Of a stretch of 64,000 bases of DNA, positions 36,170 through 47,338 are shown piece after piece. A program made the translations under genes and the position numbers. Under the pieces are notes generated by a model, which made no database searches, was not told where the DNA came from, and worked only from the letters and a program-made list of their open reading frames with translations. This DNA is from Apostichopus japonicus (lineage: Eukaryota > Echinodermata > Holothuroidea > Aspidochirotida > Stichopodidae): assembly GCF_037975245.1 (NCBI RefSeq), contig NC_092562.1, forward strand, positions 10,643,001 to 10,707,000, written 5' to 3'. Position 1 is the first letter of the stretch. Each line of letters starts with the position of its first letter.

Positions 36170-37200
36170 AGCTACAAAAAGGGATCTAAGAAGCCGATCT
36201 TTACAAGAAGGCTTCTCTGTAAAATACAAGAGTTCTTACAGAGTATTATTTTAAAACGTGGAGTTATATTTGGATTTCCTAAATCATAATTTGTTTTCAT
36301 TGCACAGAAAAATTTGGACTGCAGAGGATGGTCCTTAAGAATAGCTTGTCTATTTTTGGCAATCCTTACCAGATCATTCCTAGCAGATTCATTGACCTTA
36401 TACACAAGATTCCCATAATTATAATCCTGAAAATGTTGAACAGAGTTTAAGGAACTTCCTTTTCATTTCTTATCTTTAACTTGTACAGAATGATTCCAAA
36501 CTGAAAGCAGGTATACTCGGGTGGTCAAGATAGACGTAGTAAGCACTCTTTCTATTGTCTTACTGAAAAACTTAAAGGGACACTGTATGCTAATGTCGAA
36601 GCACTGTAATACACTTTTGCTGACATCTACGCGTTATCATTAGTAAACGTTAACTTATCGTCCACGCAGACTCCTAAATACATCGTTTGAGAGGTACGTT
36701 TGACACGTCAAACCCTTGAATTACAAATCTCTGTGCTTTCACATTCATTAAACCTCTGTGCTTAACGTTTACATTTTCAAAGCAAACTTTCTTTGAATTC
36801 AAAAAAGGAGATATTTCTGCTCACACAGAGGAACAATTCTAGAAATAAAATACAGAAAATAGTCTTCTTATTTTCTATGTCAGCTTTTACCATAATCTGC
36901 AAGAAACAGCGGTGTCATGTGCCCCCTGCAGTTGGAACCAGAGCATATTTCATCAGTGTACAGGGTGACAAGCAGAGCCGATAGAGGACCCCTTCAGGGA
37001 ACGCCAATTTTAATATTCAATTCAGTGGAAAATCCCGTCTGTGATTTCACTTGCCTAGACCAGCCTTGTATGAAGTTTTCAAGCCAGTGAATAAGCCATT
37101 TGGTTCTTCAATAAAGCTAAATAGGTCTTGGAAAATCTAGAAATGGGACTTTTGACAAGTATGGCATCAGTGCATGAGAACGCCATTTTCCATGATAAAC
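36170..37200 (-). pseudogene. LINE reverse transcriptase relic, duplication copy A
   Basis: The minus strand in shifting frames shows IHWLENFIQGWSRQVKSQTG, then IKIGVPEGVLYRLCLSPCTL (RT motif B region), then PLFLADYG (remnant of the FADD box). The C-terminal part includes RNDLVRIAKNRQAILKDH. Frameshifts and stops throughout. The part from about 36790 is repeated at 52745-52957 and 58037-58200. Confidence 0.6.
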
Positions 37201-38171
37201 TATGATGATAATCTATCTTTGGGATAATCTATTGGAGTAGAATGTTCTGCAATTAAACCCAGTGATATCTATAGTTAGAAGTCTGATTCCCTGGTTTGGG
37301 TACGGGTGACGTTTTAGCACGTTCCACAAAGATTGAAATCAGGCAATATAGTTGCAAATACTTTTGTTCCGCGAAACAATATTTGAAAACCCACCATGTG
37401 ATGATGATGTCCATTCAAAAATTTGTAATCATATATAAATAATAGAGTTCTGGCTATATATATATTCCACTTTATGCTTTATATTATTCCTGTTCAAAGG
37501 GAAGCTATTGGGACACTTTAAAAAGAGTGGACTGTAAAATAGGAAATATCGATTGACTCCAAAAGTCTGTCAACTGGGTTCCCAATGGTTTTCAGCTGTA
37601 AATATTGGCTGGAATCAAAGGATGCATGGCCAGTATACTTGGAGTTAAAAAGAACTGTTTACTCAGCTGTCACAATTGCACACTGTTTTTGAAAGTGATT
37701 GTGTTTTTAAGGGGGCATAAGATGTTGTACTAGTTGCACTTTTAGGGATACTAAATATATATGATATATATATATTCTGGCTGCATTGGGATTTTTTTCT
37801 TTAGACTTTAGCAGTACTTAATAAAACTTCTCACAGAAACACAACCCTGACACTTGTTAAGGTATAATTTTTGAAACGTTTGTAAGCTACAGATGTACGT
37901 GCTAACACCGTACATACAGATTAGCCTGCCCTTATTATTTTGCAAAAAAAATTCTGACTGCTGTCATCGAGTCGATCATATGCATCATTTCAGATTCACA
38001 CAAACAGTGCAAGGACCACACATATCAATTTCATTGCTTAGTCACAAATCATGGAGGTTGATGTAGGGATCGTAAGGAAATATTCAATTACCACAGTACC
38101 ATGCATGTGGTTTATCTAAATCCAATATCTTGTGACAATAACACAGGGTACAGAAACAAACAAGCATTTAC

Positions 38172-38306
38172 CTAGACAAAGGTTTATTGACGATGAAGGC
38201 ACAAATCCATCCGAACAAACACACTGTGCACCGACAATAGGGTCCTCGACGCACATCTGTGACATGACATCGCATGTCGTTGCAAAGGTTGCACAAGTGG
38301 TTAAAG
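38172..38306 (-). CDS. EGF-like exon 12 of RPTP (duplicated copy A)
   Basis: It encodes ALTTCATFATTCDVMSQMC through INLCLG. It has six cysteines and lacks the calcium-binding start. The donor is GTAAATG and the acceptor ...CTATTGCAG; phase 1-1. It is the paralogue of exon 4 (59203-59331). Both flanking introns are duplicated too, so the two exons arose by one segmental duplication. Confidence 0.82.
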
Positions 38307-38427
38307 CTGCAATAGATGAAAATAATCACATTTTTGTTTTCTTTACAGACAAGAACAGACCTTCCTCCAAATCTTACAATATATATTAAATATATATTAC
38401 TCCCACCAACAGGTCAACTTTCTCGAT

Positions 38428-39285
38428 GTGACTGTTTGCAAGAAACACGGTTCTCTCTCGACAGACTTATGCACCAAGCCCACAGACACACACCAGTATC
38501 TCCATTCTTCAAGCTGCCATCCCCGTCACTGCAAGTCTGGAATTGCCTACTGTCAAGCACTTCGTCTTCGTCGCATTTGCTCTGACAATTCCTCTTTCAT
38601 TCGCCATGCAGATGCTTTGGAAAAACACCTTAATGTCAGTGGCCCTAGTGCCAGAAGGGTGAATGAAGCCATTCAGAGAGTCCGCTTCCTATCCAGATCA
38701 TATATTTTGGCAGTGAAGGACAAAAAGGGACAAGATTGCGACTACAAGCTCCCCCTGGTTGTTACTTTCCACCCAAATCTTCCTCCTCTTCAGCAAATCA
38801 CCTCTAACAACCACAACATTCTCTTTGCTTCAGATAGACTCCAACGAGCCATTCCTGAAAAACCTACCATCATTTACAGACTTCCACGCAACCTAGGAGA
38901 CCTGCTTGTGCATGCTGTTGTTCCACCTCTAACATCTAACCCTACACCCATTCAGTAGGGTACTTTCAAATGTGATCGTACTTCAAGATGCATCATATGC
39001 AGCCACCACATTGTTGAATCCAATTGCATCACCAGCCACAGCTTGCAACTCACACACAAGACTAAAGGTCAAATCACTTGCACAACCACTAATGTCATCT
39101 ATCTGATCTCTTGTAGAGTTTGCGGCATCCAGTATGTTGGCGAAACCAAAACCACCCTCAAGAAGCGATTCTTTGGTCACAGATCCACATTCAACACCAT
39201 GAAGACTGAGACCCCAGTTGGAAAAACTTTAACCTACCCACCCTTACCATTAAGGACATGTCCATACAGGGTATTGAATCCTTAG
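38428..39285 (+). pseudogene. Penelope RT end plus GIY-YIG endonuclease, broken copy A
   Basis: Two same-frame ORFs (38428-38958 and 39043-39285) are separated by a TAG where copy B has a sense codon. The endonuclease motifs YLI...YVG and the downstream KKRFFGHRS are present. The RT catalytic core is missing because the element is 5'-truncated. The frame is lost before the C-terminal part that copy B retains. Confidence 0.85.
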
Positions 39286-39689
39286 GTAGCCGCCCCAACC
39301 TAGTACGAATCAGCAGAGAGAGCTGGCTGTGGATCCAACGCCAGGAAGAACGAATAACTGTTCTTCTATCGCCCCCCCTCCATCTCACCTTGTTCCCCCC
39401 CCCATCACTCCTCTTCTCATAGCTTGCTTCCACTCTTTTTTCTCCACACGTTTCTGTCTTTGTCCTCTCCAGTTTTTTCCCTAACCCCCTACCTTAATCC
39501 TTTCTTTGTCCCTCCACTGTTTATCTCCTACCTCTCCTCTTCCCCTGTTGGTTTCTTTCTTTTCTCTCCATCCCTTGTCTACTAATCCTCTTACATCTAT
39601 CTCTTTGTGTTCACCATGCTCATTAACCTGTCTGTATTCTGCATGTGCGTCTTTTTGTCCCTTCTGTTACTGTTACTTGTCATTCAGCC

Positions 39690-39730
39690 TCTGAGGAAGA
39701 TCCAGCTAGGATCAAAACGTCAGGCCAACT
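39690..39730 (+). other. Hammerhead-like core in Penelope 3' tail, copy A
   Basis: CTGAGGA, then a GATCC-AGCTA-GGATC stem, then AAAACGTC. This recalls the hammerhead layout CUGANGA-stem II-GAAA-C...GUC, with G12 changed to A. Hammerhead ribozymes are known from Penelope-like elements; here the core looks degraded. Confidence 0.4.
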
Positions 39731-40178
39731 TACTTTTACACATTCTCTTACAAAGGCTCTTACAAAGTGGATAAGCACTTTGCTAACAGTTTATTTTATT
39801 TTAATATATATATATATTAAATAATAATTTGAGATTATGTAACCATTTCATCCTCAACTAAATTGCTATCATAAATTTAAGTCAAGCAGATGTTTCCCAG
39901 CTCTGACCAAGAATGAGCAGCATTACTTGAGCTGAGACCTTGAATATTGCAATGAGTAATTATTTTATATATTCTACCCTATCTAATATACCTATTGATG
40001 ATTCCTTGGTTTAAATCATTTGATGGTGTCTCTCGTCTCCTACCCCTGGGTAATTAAGGTTTCTTAAATAAGAGTGAGCTCGCTATCTAACAGTATTATA
40101 ATTCCTTGCATAAATTTATATTCTTCTTCTTTTTTTGTTTGTTATCGTCATCTTTAATGAGGGTAGTCCTGCTCTTAC

Positions 40179-40298
40179 CGACACAATCCCCAGCGACTTC
40201 CATAAATCCGAAAGGGCAAGAACAAGCAAACGTTCCGTCTAAATTAGAGCAAACTGCAGGCGGATTACACTGCTGAGGATTTTCACATTCATCAATGT
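40179..40298 (-). CDS. Calcium-binding EGF exon 11 of RPTP
   Basis: It begins D-I-D-E-C, with core SNLDGTFACSCPFGF and six cysteines. The donor is GTAAG and the acceptor ...CTCCAG; phase 1-1. Confidence 0.93.
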
Positions 40299-40874
40299 CT
40301 GGAGAATGAAACAGAAGCAAAAAACAAGGACTTGAATGAAAGTTTGACAGCATCAAACCGTACCAAAGAAGAAAATGAGTTCTCAGAAAAAGGGACAAAA
40401 AACAAAATGAAACCAAAGAAAAGAGAATCTGTACTTTATTATGCAAGCAGAAAGTTAAACAGGCTGAAGAATTATTCTCTATACAAGTGCAATGGGCATG
40501 TACTGTGAACATGTTTCAACCATTTTGACAGGATCATATAAAAGATTTCTACATTAGATACTATAATTACTATACGCTTCCACAAATAAACAACAGATAT
40601 TCCAACTAAATAAAATATTCCAAGGAATGTGAAGCTGACATTGTTATCACTTCACTATGATGTGGTACGCAATTGGCAGACAATGTGAAGCACTATGTAA
40701 TTTGTCTTGATCAACTAGAGGAAATAACTCTTAACTAGTTATTGATGGGTAAAAGAAGTCTTCAGCCATTGAGAGTTCAAGTCCTATCCAGAGTGTATGA
40801 GAATCAAGGTACATAAGACTACATCTGTGTGCTCCAGACAGTGTTGACCATATCTACATGAAGTGCCCACTCAC

Positions 40875-40997
40875 CCTGGCATTCCGAATTGAATTCCGTG
40901 TAACCGTCGGCGCAATCACAGCGAAAGGATCCCATCAGCTCGGTACACTGCCGATTAGCACCAGGGCATGTACCTGGGTTATTGCATTCAAGAATAT
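40875..40997 (-). CDS. EGF exon 10 of RPTP
   Basis: It begins D-I-L-E-C, so the third calcium ligand position is leucine rather than D/N. The rest fits, with TELMGSFRCDCADGY and six cysteines. The donor is GTGAGTG and the acceptor ...CTGTAG; phase 1-1. Confidence 0.9.
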
Positions 40998-41371
40998 CTA
41001 CAGGAGAAAAGGCAGAGAGGAGAACAACACTATGTCAAAATTATGTACCTTCAAACTAACAGAGTTTTCTGACAATTTATCCTAGAGAGAAATCTAAAGA
41101 TTACAGTCTCAAGTTGATTTCTATACTGCAAACATATTTTATGGACAAAGACATTCTCCTATATAGCTAATTTCCCCGGATTTCTTCAAGATAAAAATGA
41201 GAAAAAGAAAACAAAAAAAATCCAGAAGGCCCAGACACCCATTGCATCTGAAGATTATCCAATCAAAATTGGTTTAAAAAAATGTCAAGGATGAATTACA
41301 TGCTATTAAGTGAAGTTTTACGTTTCATTAAAACAAGAATAGCGAGAAGAGCCTCTGTTCTTAGTTTGTAC

Positions 41372-41494
41372 CTGCACAAGCTTCTCCGACCATGGTGAAA
41401 CCATCTCTGCAAACACATTCAAAACTGCCAACAGTATTCTGGCATGTTTCTCCTGTTCGTCCACATGGAGATGGGCCGTCACATTCATTCAAGT
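41372..41494 (-). CDS. Calcium-binding EGF exon 9 of RPTP
   Basis: It begins D-L-N-E-C, with core QNTVGSFECVCRDGF and six cysteines. The donor is GTAC and the acceptor ...CATTACAG; phase 1-1. A deleted LINE occupies the intron on its 5' side. Confidence 0.92.
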
Positions 41495-41945
41495 CTGTAA
41501 TGGAAGAACACTACAGGTTTAATCATATTAATACCAGATAGTGTTTTCTCTTGGATTCAGGTAATGGCCTACAAACTAACATTATTAAAATTAAAATAAA
41601 TAGAAAGTGGGTTAGGCTTACGTGATGCAGCTGAAGAGCAAGAGACATTTTAAGTATCACTTGAGACATCGATGAAACAAGATCATACATTGTGTTCCAG
41701 TACAGGAACAGGAGGGGGTTGGGTGGGGGAGCAGAGAGGGTGAACATTTAATAAGTAACACATAAGTACAAACATTTATTTATTTAGTTCCACTGCAAGT
41801 GTACAACTGAAAAATACATATTTTAACATTTGTACAACATAAATAATATGACCAGAAAAACATAAATAATTCATGTATGTAAGATGAAGAGTCAACGGTA
41901 TAAATGTAGTGGAGGAAACCTGACAGAAGCAAAAGCTGATCGAGA

Positions 41946-42599
41946 TCAGGCCACCTTGAAAAAGAAAAACCTAACAAACAAAAGAAAGGGTACTCCCCTT
42001 ACCCCAATAAACCAACTAATAACTCCACAAAACCCGTGTAACCTCCCTCCTACTTCTGCCGAATTCAATGCCTCACCCACACCCCAACCTCTAAAACCTA
42101 CAGTGGTAGAATAGCACAAATAGTTATTACGGGGAAAAGATATGATTAAATGATCTAATAAATATTCTTTAAGGGTTGTTTTTAAGGAATGGACGCTAGT
42201 TGACAAGCCAATTGTAGCATCTAAATTATTCCAAAACTCAGGACCATTTAATCTGACAGTTCGTTGACTTGCAGAAGACTTAACAATGTTACGGTAGAAT
42301 TTCCCTTTACTTCGTGTATAGTATACATGGACGTCATTTATCATTGTGAAATAAGTAGAAAAATTGGGAGGAATTAAGTTCCTATTAAACTTGTACATTA
42401 AAATTCCTAGCTGATATTGGTAAAGGTCAAACATACTGAGTATATGTAGTCCTGCAAAAAGAGTTGATGTATGGTGATGGTAGTCTGCATTCACAATAAA
42501 CCTTGCAGCACGTTTTTGAATAATACAAAGGCGATAAACAATATAAGAGTAAGTGCTACCCCAAACAATAGTACAGTAATTCAAATGAGGCAAAACCAA
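41946..42599 (-). pseudogene. LINE RT C-terminal fragment
   Basis: A 217-residue ORF; the non-LTR RT C-terminal signature NYCTIVWGSTYS and LQKRAAR-type motif (here IQKRAARFI) are clear. GPEFWNNLDATIGLS is near its end. It no longer has the RT active site. Confidence 0.85.
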
Positions 42600-42707
42600 T
42601 GTGTTATATAAAGATAGACGAATGTGTCGAGGGTATAGGGATTTCAGTCTATAGATAACAATAAAGAAAGTTGAACGATCGATTAAAAAACAAGACGTTC
42701 AATTATC

Positions 42708-43070
42708 TTAGAAAACAGAGGATAGAATAGGCCTATGGTTCTTAACAGACAATAGGCCGCCTGACTCAAAAATTGGAAGCACTTTTGCGATCTTGAGGTT
42801 ACATGGCATAATACCTGAGGCTAATGATAAATTGAAAATATAAGACAATGGATCAAGTATGCTATCAATTACTTTGTGACTGTAAACATTTACATTTACA
42901 TCATCAGAGCCAGCACTTTTGTTACTTTTAATTAGTTTACTAACAGTGTCTAATACTTCCATTTCGTCAGTTGGAAACATGAAAAGTCGATTATTACATT
43001 TGTGACCTAGAAACTCATGAAAACTTACAACAATATGTGGAATTTGAGATGCAAGGTCATTTTCCAACAT
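42708..43070 (-). pseudogene. LINE RT N-terminal fragment
   Basis: A 120-residue ORF: KLIKSNKSAGSDDVNVNVYS, then DPLSYIFNLSLASGIMPC and KVLPIFESGG. These are the fingers motifs of non-LTR RT, cut before motif A. Confidence 0.82.
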
Positions 43071-43935
43071 TTACATAGAAATTATTGAATATTCCAGCAA
43101 TTTTCATTACATTCGAAATACGTTTGTTGTTGTGTTCAATTTCTGTTGGTTGATGGTGACTTTTGTGGGTTTTATTAATGACTTGATTGATTATCCTTTA
43201 AATATTTTCATGTTTCCTTTATTACTTACTAAGGATTTCATCAAAATAATCTATTTTGCCTCACGAATAACATTAGTTAGCCTATTCTTGTAATTTACAT
43301 GAGAAAGTTTAGCTTTATCGGTCTTCGCTTGGAGAAACTTCCGGTATAAAGAACTTTTCTTATGGGAAGAGAACTATTTAAACGACGAACAAAATAAAGC
43401 TGTGGTTGTATATAAGATGATTAACAGATGAATAGTTATAAGCTGATTGGCAGCTGATTGGCACAGACAATGATTGTGCTGCAGAGAGATTGGTTGTTAT
43501 CAAGCGTCCACAATCAACTTGAGCACCCCAATTGTCGGAAGTTTAATCAGCAATTTTAGAAATGTTATATTCAAGGTGCCAAATCAATGTTCCACTTGAC
43601 GAGTTATACGAGTGAATGGAGATGATAAAAAGTTAAAGAAATATACTGAATGTGAGATGGATTAGCACAACCTTGAACGTTGTCATCATTAAAGAGACTA
43701 ATTTATATCCCAAATTCACTCAGTTTTCCTTGGGAGAACAGTACCCCCTCACCAACCTCCCCTCCCCGTCCCTTCATGGCCAAACCCCTTCCTTTTCTAG
43801 CATCCTGTCATCTGTCACCGAAGTAAATTTATGTGGCAGCAGACAGAATGAGAGCAAAAAGCTGTCTTATAAGAATTCTCCCACAATTGGGTTGTGGCTG
43901 ATTTCCAAAAATTGAAATGAAAATTGGATCCTTAC

Positions 43936-44061
43936 CGACACATCTTGTAGGATCGTTATTGTTAGTATATCCAACTATACAAACACACTGGTAACTACCA
44001 AATGTGTTTGCACATCTCGTATTGGACTGCGTACAGGGATGCAACTCACACTCATCAATAT
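43936..44061 (-). CDS. Calcium-binding EGF exon 8 of RPTP
   Basis: It begins D-I-D-E-C, with core ANTFGSYQCVCIVGY and six cysteines. The donor is GTAAG and the acceptor ...TTTTCAG; phase 1-1. The 6-kb intron on its 5' side contains the 3.7-kb element with terminal inverted repeats. Confidence 0.93.
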
Positions 44062-44234
44062 CTGAAAACACATTGTGAGGAGAAAAATGTTGATCCACTC
44101 AGTTGAGCAAATGTGAAACAAAACAAAACATGTTACTATAAAAATTCAAGTCAAATGAGCAAAGGAAAACTGACCTGGAAATTGCAGACAATGGACAATG
44201 AACAATGGAAAAGAATAAAGAGAGTTTATGGCTA

Positions 44235-44308
44235 GGATGGGATTCTGACCGAGTGGCCTCTGCGTCAAAAGCCCATACTACTCTACCAACTTAGCTAATC
44301 AGTTGGTA
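44235..44308 (-). repeat. tRNA-like (SINE head) sequence
   Basis: On the minus strand it reads TTAGCTAAGTTGGTAGAGTA (an A-box-like start), then GGGCTTTTGACGCAGAGG, then CGGTCAGAATCC (a degraded B box). It is probably a tRNA-derived SINE remnant, not a working tRNA. Confidence 0.5.
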
Positions 44309-45204
44309 GAAACATGTAAAATATCTTTGCTCTTTCAACCTTAAAATTCAATGGGGAAGTTAAAAGGAACATACCAATAACAATATTTTCCAGCCATGTG
44401 TAAAGTTTGATTTCCATATGGAAAACACAATTTGTTTCGTGAATTGGACCACAAATGCCAGTTTGTGCAACTGCACTGTTTGGGGTTTGTGAATTTGGCT
44501 TCATTATGGTTAAACTAACTGTCAGACAATGCCTCAGCGGTGAAAAAAACCATTTGTGTTGTTCTTGAAGAAAGAATCTGTGCCGAAATAAGTTGAATCA
44601 ATTGTTAACATTTTCAGTTCAATTCAAACTTCCTTAATAAAAACTGAAAGAAATATGGACGATTAATTTCTCGTTGGAGGTAGTCCATAGACCAGAGTCT
44701 GACATCTGCCCTTCATCCTACATATACCTAATGTTTATGGAACGTTTGGGACACTCATCGCCCAAGAATATTACCAGTGCCGCCTAGGACCCTTTTCACT
44801 TCAAGCATTGTAACTTCAACCTCACTATGCCCATGACCCAGAGCTCTGTGTATTTTAGGAATTTCGCATGTCCATTATATACAGGGTATTTAAGGAAGGG
44901 TAAACAGAAAAGCCTATGATTGATGCTCTGCTTGTGAGTCGGGGGAGGATCTTCTGGTGACATGAATTTTATTACTTAAAAAATCTACTGGAAATCTTTA
45001 GCTGAAAACCACATCCTCATGGCATTTTGTATCACGACTATATGAATTTATCAAATTCTGAGAAAATATTGTAAAATGCATCCGCATGGCAACAGCAGAT
45101 TGGGTGATGTCATCTGGGTAATTCAGATGAAAATGTCTTTTTTTTTGTGGTTGATAATTTATCCATTATTGATCCACAGAGGAAAAGAATAATTCTACCA
45201 AGAA

Positions 45205-45388
45205 AAAAAGAATGTGTAAAAGTAAGTTGGCCTGACGTTTCGATCCTAGCAGGATCTTCTCCAAAGGCTAAATGACAAGTAACAGTAACCGAAGGGACAA
45301 AAACACGCACAGAATACAGACAGGTTGATGAGCATGGTGAACACAAAGAGATAGATGTAAGGATGTTAGTAGACAAGGGATGGAGAGT
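45205..45388 (-). mobile_element. Penelope 3' tail fragment, minus orientation
   Basis: The reverse complement matches the 3' tail of the Penelope element at about 39590-39745 (CATCCCTTGTCTACTAAC, ATCTATCTCTTTGTG, GATCCTGCTAGGATCGAAAC). It meets an opposite-orientation tail piece head-to-head at about 45388. Confidence 0.88.
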
Positions 45389-45439
45389 TTATTCCCTACC
45401 CCCTTTTCTTAATGCTCTCTTTGTCCCTCCACTGTTTAT
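45389..45439 (+). mobile_element. Penelope 3' tail, plus orientation, left piece
   Basis: TTCCCTACCCCCTTTTCTTA and CTCCACTGTTTAT match 39478-39525. It continues at 49151 after the inserted 3.7-kb element. Confidence 0.85.
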
Positions 45440-46290
45440 CCTTACTCAAAATCCATATATGGCCCATATATGGCAATTTGTATCTGGCTCATATCTGTGC
45501 CATATATGAAATTTATATCTGGCCATATCAAGAATTGGGCAGATATAACTTGATATAAGATAAAGGCCATATCTGCCTCAGATAAAACTTTATATGGGTC
45601 ACTTTTTATCTGGACCAGATATGGTCCATATATGGCAAATCCATATCTGGACCATACATGGCAAATCCATATCTGAGAAATCCATATCTGGCTCATATAT
45701 GACAAATCCATATCTGGCCCATATATGGCACATCCACATCTGGCCCATTAATTAGAAATCTATATCTGGCCCATATATGGCAAATCCATATCTGGCCCAT
45801 TACTAAGAAATCCATATCTGGCTCATATATGCCACATCCATATATATTGCCCTTGGCAAACCCATTCCTGTTTCATATTTTGATAAATCCAGATTGAACT
45901 AGTTTAAAAAAATGGCTTCATCTGTGCCAGAACTTCATCTGGCGATGTAAAGAATTATAATTTGAAACCAAATAAGGGCAATATATGGCGCAGATAAAGC
46001 AACTCTTTATTTACTGCTTAATTATCTGGCCATTAATTACATTTCCTGTTTGATCCATCAGCAGGTATTTTTCTTTTTCTTGTTTCACTTTACCCACAGT
46101 ATGTCCAAGCCTTTACAAATAAAAAACTAATATTAAAAAAGGGTCTTCTGTTCAAACGATTATTGAGGCAATATGACCGCCAGAACAAAAATACATGGTT
46201 AAGAGAATAAAATATCCTGGCATGATAAAATGCTCCACGAATAAATTGGCACTTGAAAGCCTGCTTCATGACAAAATGCCCATCACTCCC
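45440..46290. repeat. First copy of an internal direct duplication
   Basis: Starts with the terminal repeat CTTACTCAAAATCC and ends AAAATGCCCATCACTC. It recurs at 46291-47338, which has an expanded 26-bp array. Confidence 0.9.
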
Positions 46291-47338
46291 CTTACTCAAA
46301 ATCCATATATGGCCCATATATGGCAATTTGTATCTGGCCCATATCTGTGCCATATATGGAATTTATATCTGGCCATATCAAGAATTGGGCAGATATAACT
46401 TGATATAAGATAAAGGCCATATCTGCCTCAGATAAAACTTTATATGGGTCACTTTTTATCTGGACCAGATATGGTCCATATATGGCAAATCCCTATCTGG
46501 CCCATATATGGCAAATCCATATCTGGCCCATATATAGCAGATCCATATATGGCTTATATATGGCAAATCCATATCCGGCCCATATATGGCAAATCCATAT
46601 CTGGCCCATATATGGCAAATCCATATCTGGCCCATATATAGCAGATCCATATATGGCTTATATATGGCAAATCCATATCCGGCCCATATATGGCAAATCC
46701 ATATCTGGCCCATATACGGAAAATCCATATATGGCTAATATATGGCAGATCCATATATGGCTAATATATGGCAAATCCATATCTGGCCCATATATGGCAG
46801 ATCCATATCTGAGAAATCCATATTTGGCTCATATATGGCAAATCCATATCTGGCCCATATATGGCACATCCACATCTGGCCCATTAATTAGAAATCTATA
46901 TCTGGCTCATATATGGCAAATCCATATTATGATAAATCCAGATTGAACTAGTTTAAAAAAAATGGCTCCATCTGTGCCAGAACTTCATCTGGCGATTGTA
47001 AAGAAATATAATTTGAAACCAAATAAGGGCAATATATGGCGCATATAAAGCAACTCTTTATTTACTGCTTAATTATCTGGCCATTAATTACATTTCCTGT
47101 TTGATCCATCAGCAGGTATTTTTGTTTTTCTTGTTTCACTTTACCCACAGTATGTCCAAGCCTTTACAAATAATAAACTAATATTAAAAAAGGGTCTTCT
47201 GTTCAGACGATTATTGAGGCAATATGACCGTCAGAACAAAAATACATGGTTAAGAGAATAAAATATCCTGGCATGATAAAATGCTCCACGAATAAATTGG
47301 CACTTGAAAGCCTACTTCATGACAAAATGCCCATCACT
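46291..47338. repeat. Second copy of the internal direct duplication
   Basis: Nearly identical to 45440-46290 at both ends; about 200 bp longer because of extra 26-bp units between 46490 and 46925. Confidence 0.9.
46484..46930. repeat. 26-bp tandem array
   Basis: The unit is GCAAATCCATATCTGG plus CCCATATATG, with variants. Since 26 is not a multiple of three, it gives a 26-residue repeat in any open frame (ANPYLAHIWQIHIWPIYG...); these ORFs are artefacts. Confidence 0.92.

Larger units (their letters stand above)
38340..39800 (+). mobile_element. Penelope-like element, 5'-truncated, copy A
   Basis: The plus strand encodes the end of the reverse transcriptase (QQVNFLDV region, then HGSLSTDLCTKPTDTHQYLH and CHPRHCKSGIAY). 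After a linker comes a GIY-YIG endonuclease: [20 protein letters not shown], then [10 protein letters not shown]. Broken by a frame change near 38425, an in-frame stop at 38956-38958 and a shift near 39230. The 3' tail (39300-39800) is pyrimidine-rich and carries GATCCAGCTAGGATC followed by AAAACGTC. It lies antisense to the receptor gene. Confidence 0.88.
36790..39930. repeat. Intragenic segmental duplication, copy A
   Basis: Matches copy B at 52745-61350 in the same order: LINE relic, unique intron, EGF exon, Penelope-like element, then the segment starting AATAATAATTTGAG. Copy B is interrupted by a 5-kb element at 52959-58034 and has the Penelope 3' tail replaced by a SINE array. Confidence 0.92.
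41800..43400 (-). mobile_element. LINE with its reverse-transcriptase core deleted
   Basis: Minus strand: an upstream decayed part (SHVNYKNRLTNVIREAK near 43300), then an RT N-terminal ORF at 42708-43070 (NKSAGSDDVNV, PLSYIFNLSLASGIMPCNLK). Then a C-terminal ORF at 41946-42599 (HLNYCTIVWGSTYS, QKRAARFIVNADYH, YTRSKGKFYRNIV). Between KIIERLVF and RLKSLYPRHIRLSLYN the RT palm with its catalytic residues is missing. It is an internally deleted, immobile copy inside the intron between EGF exons 8 and 9. Confidence 0.85.

Noticed and set aside
38983-39180. Minus-strand ORF opposite the GIY-YIG domain
   Set aside because: Shadow of the Penelope coding strand.
46456-46946. Long ORFs on both strands with HIWQIHIWPIYGKS repeats
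   Set aside because: They come from the 26-bp array, which is open in several frames; no start, domain or codon bias supports a protein.
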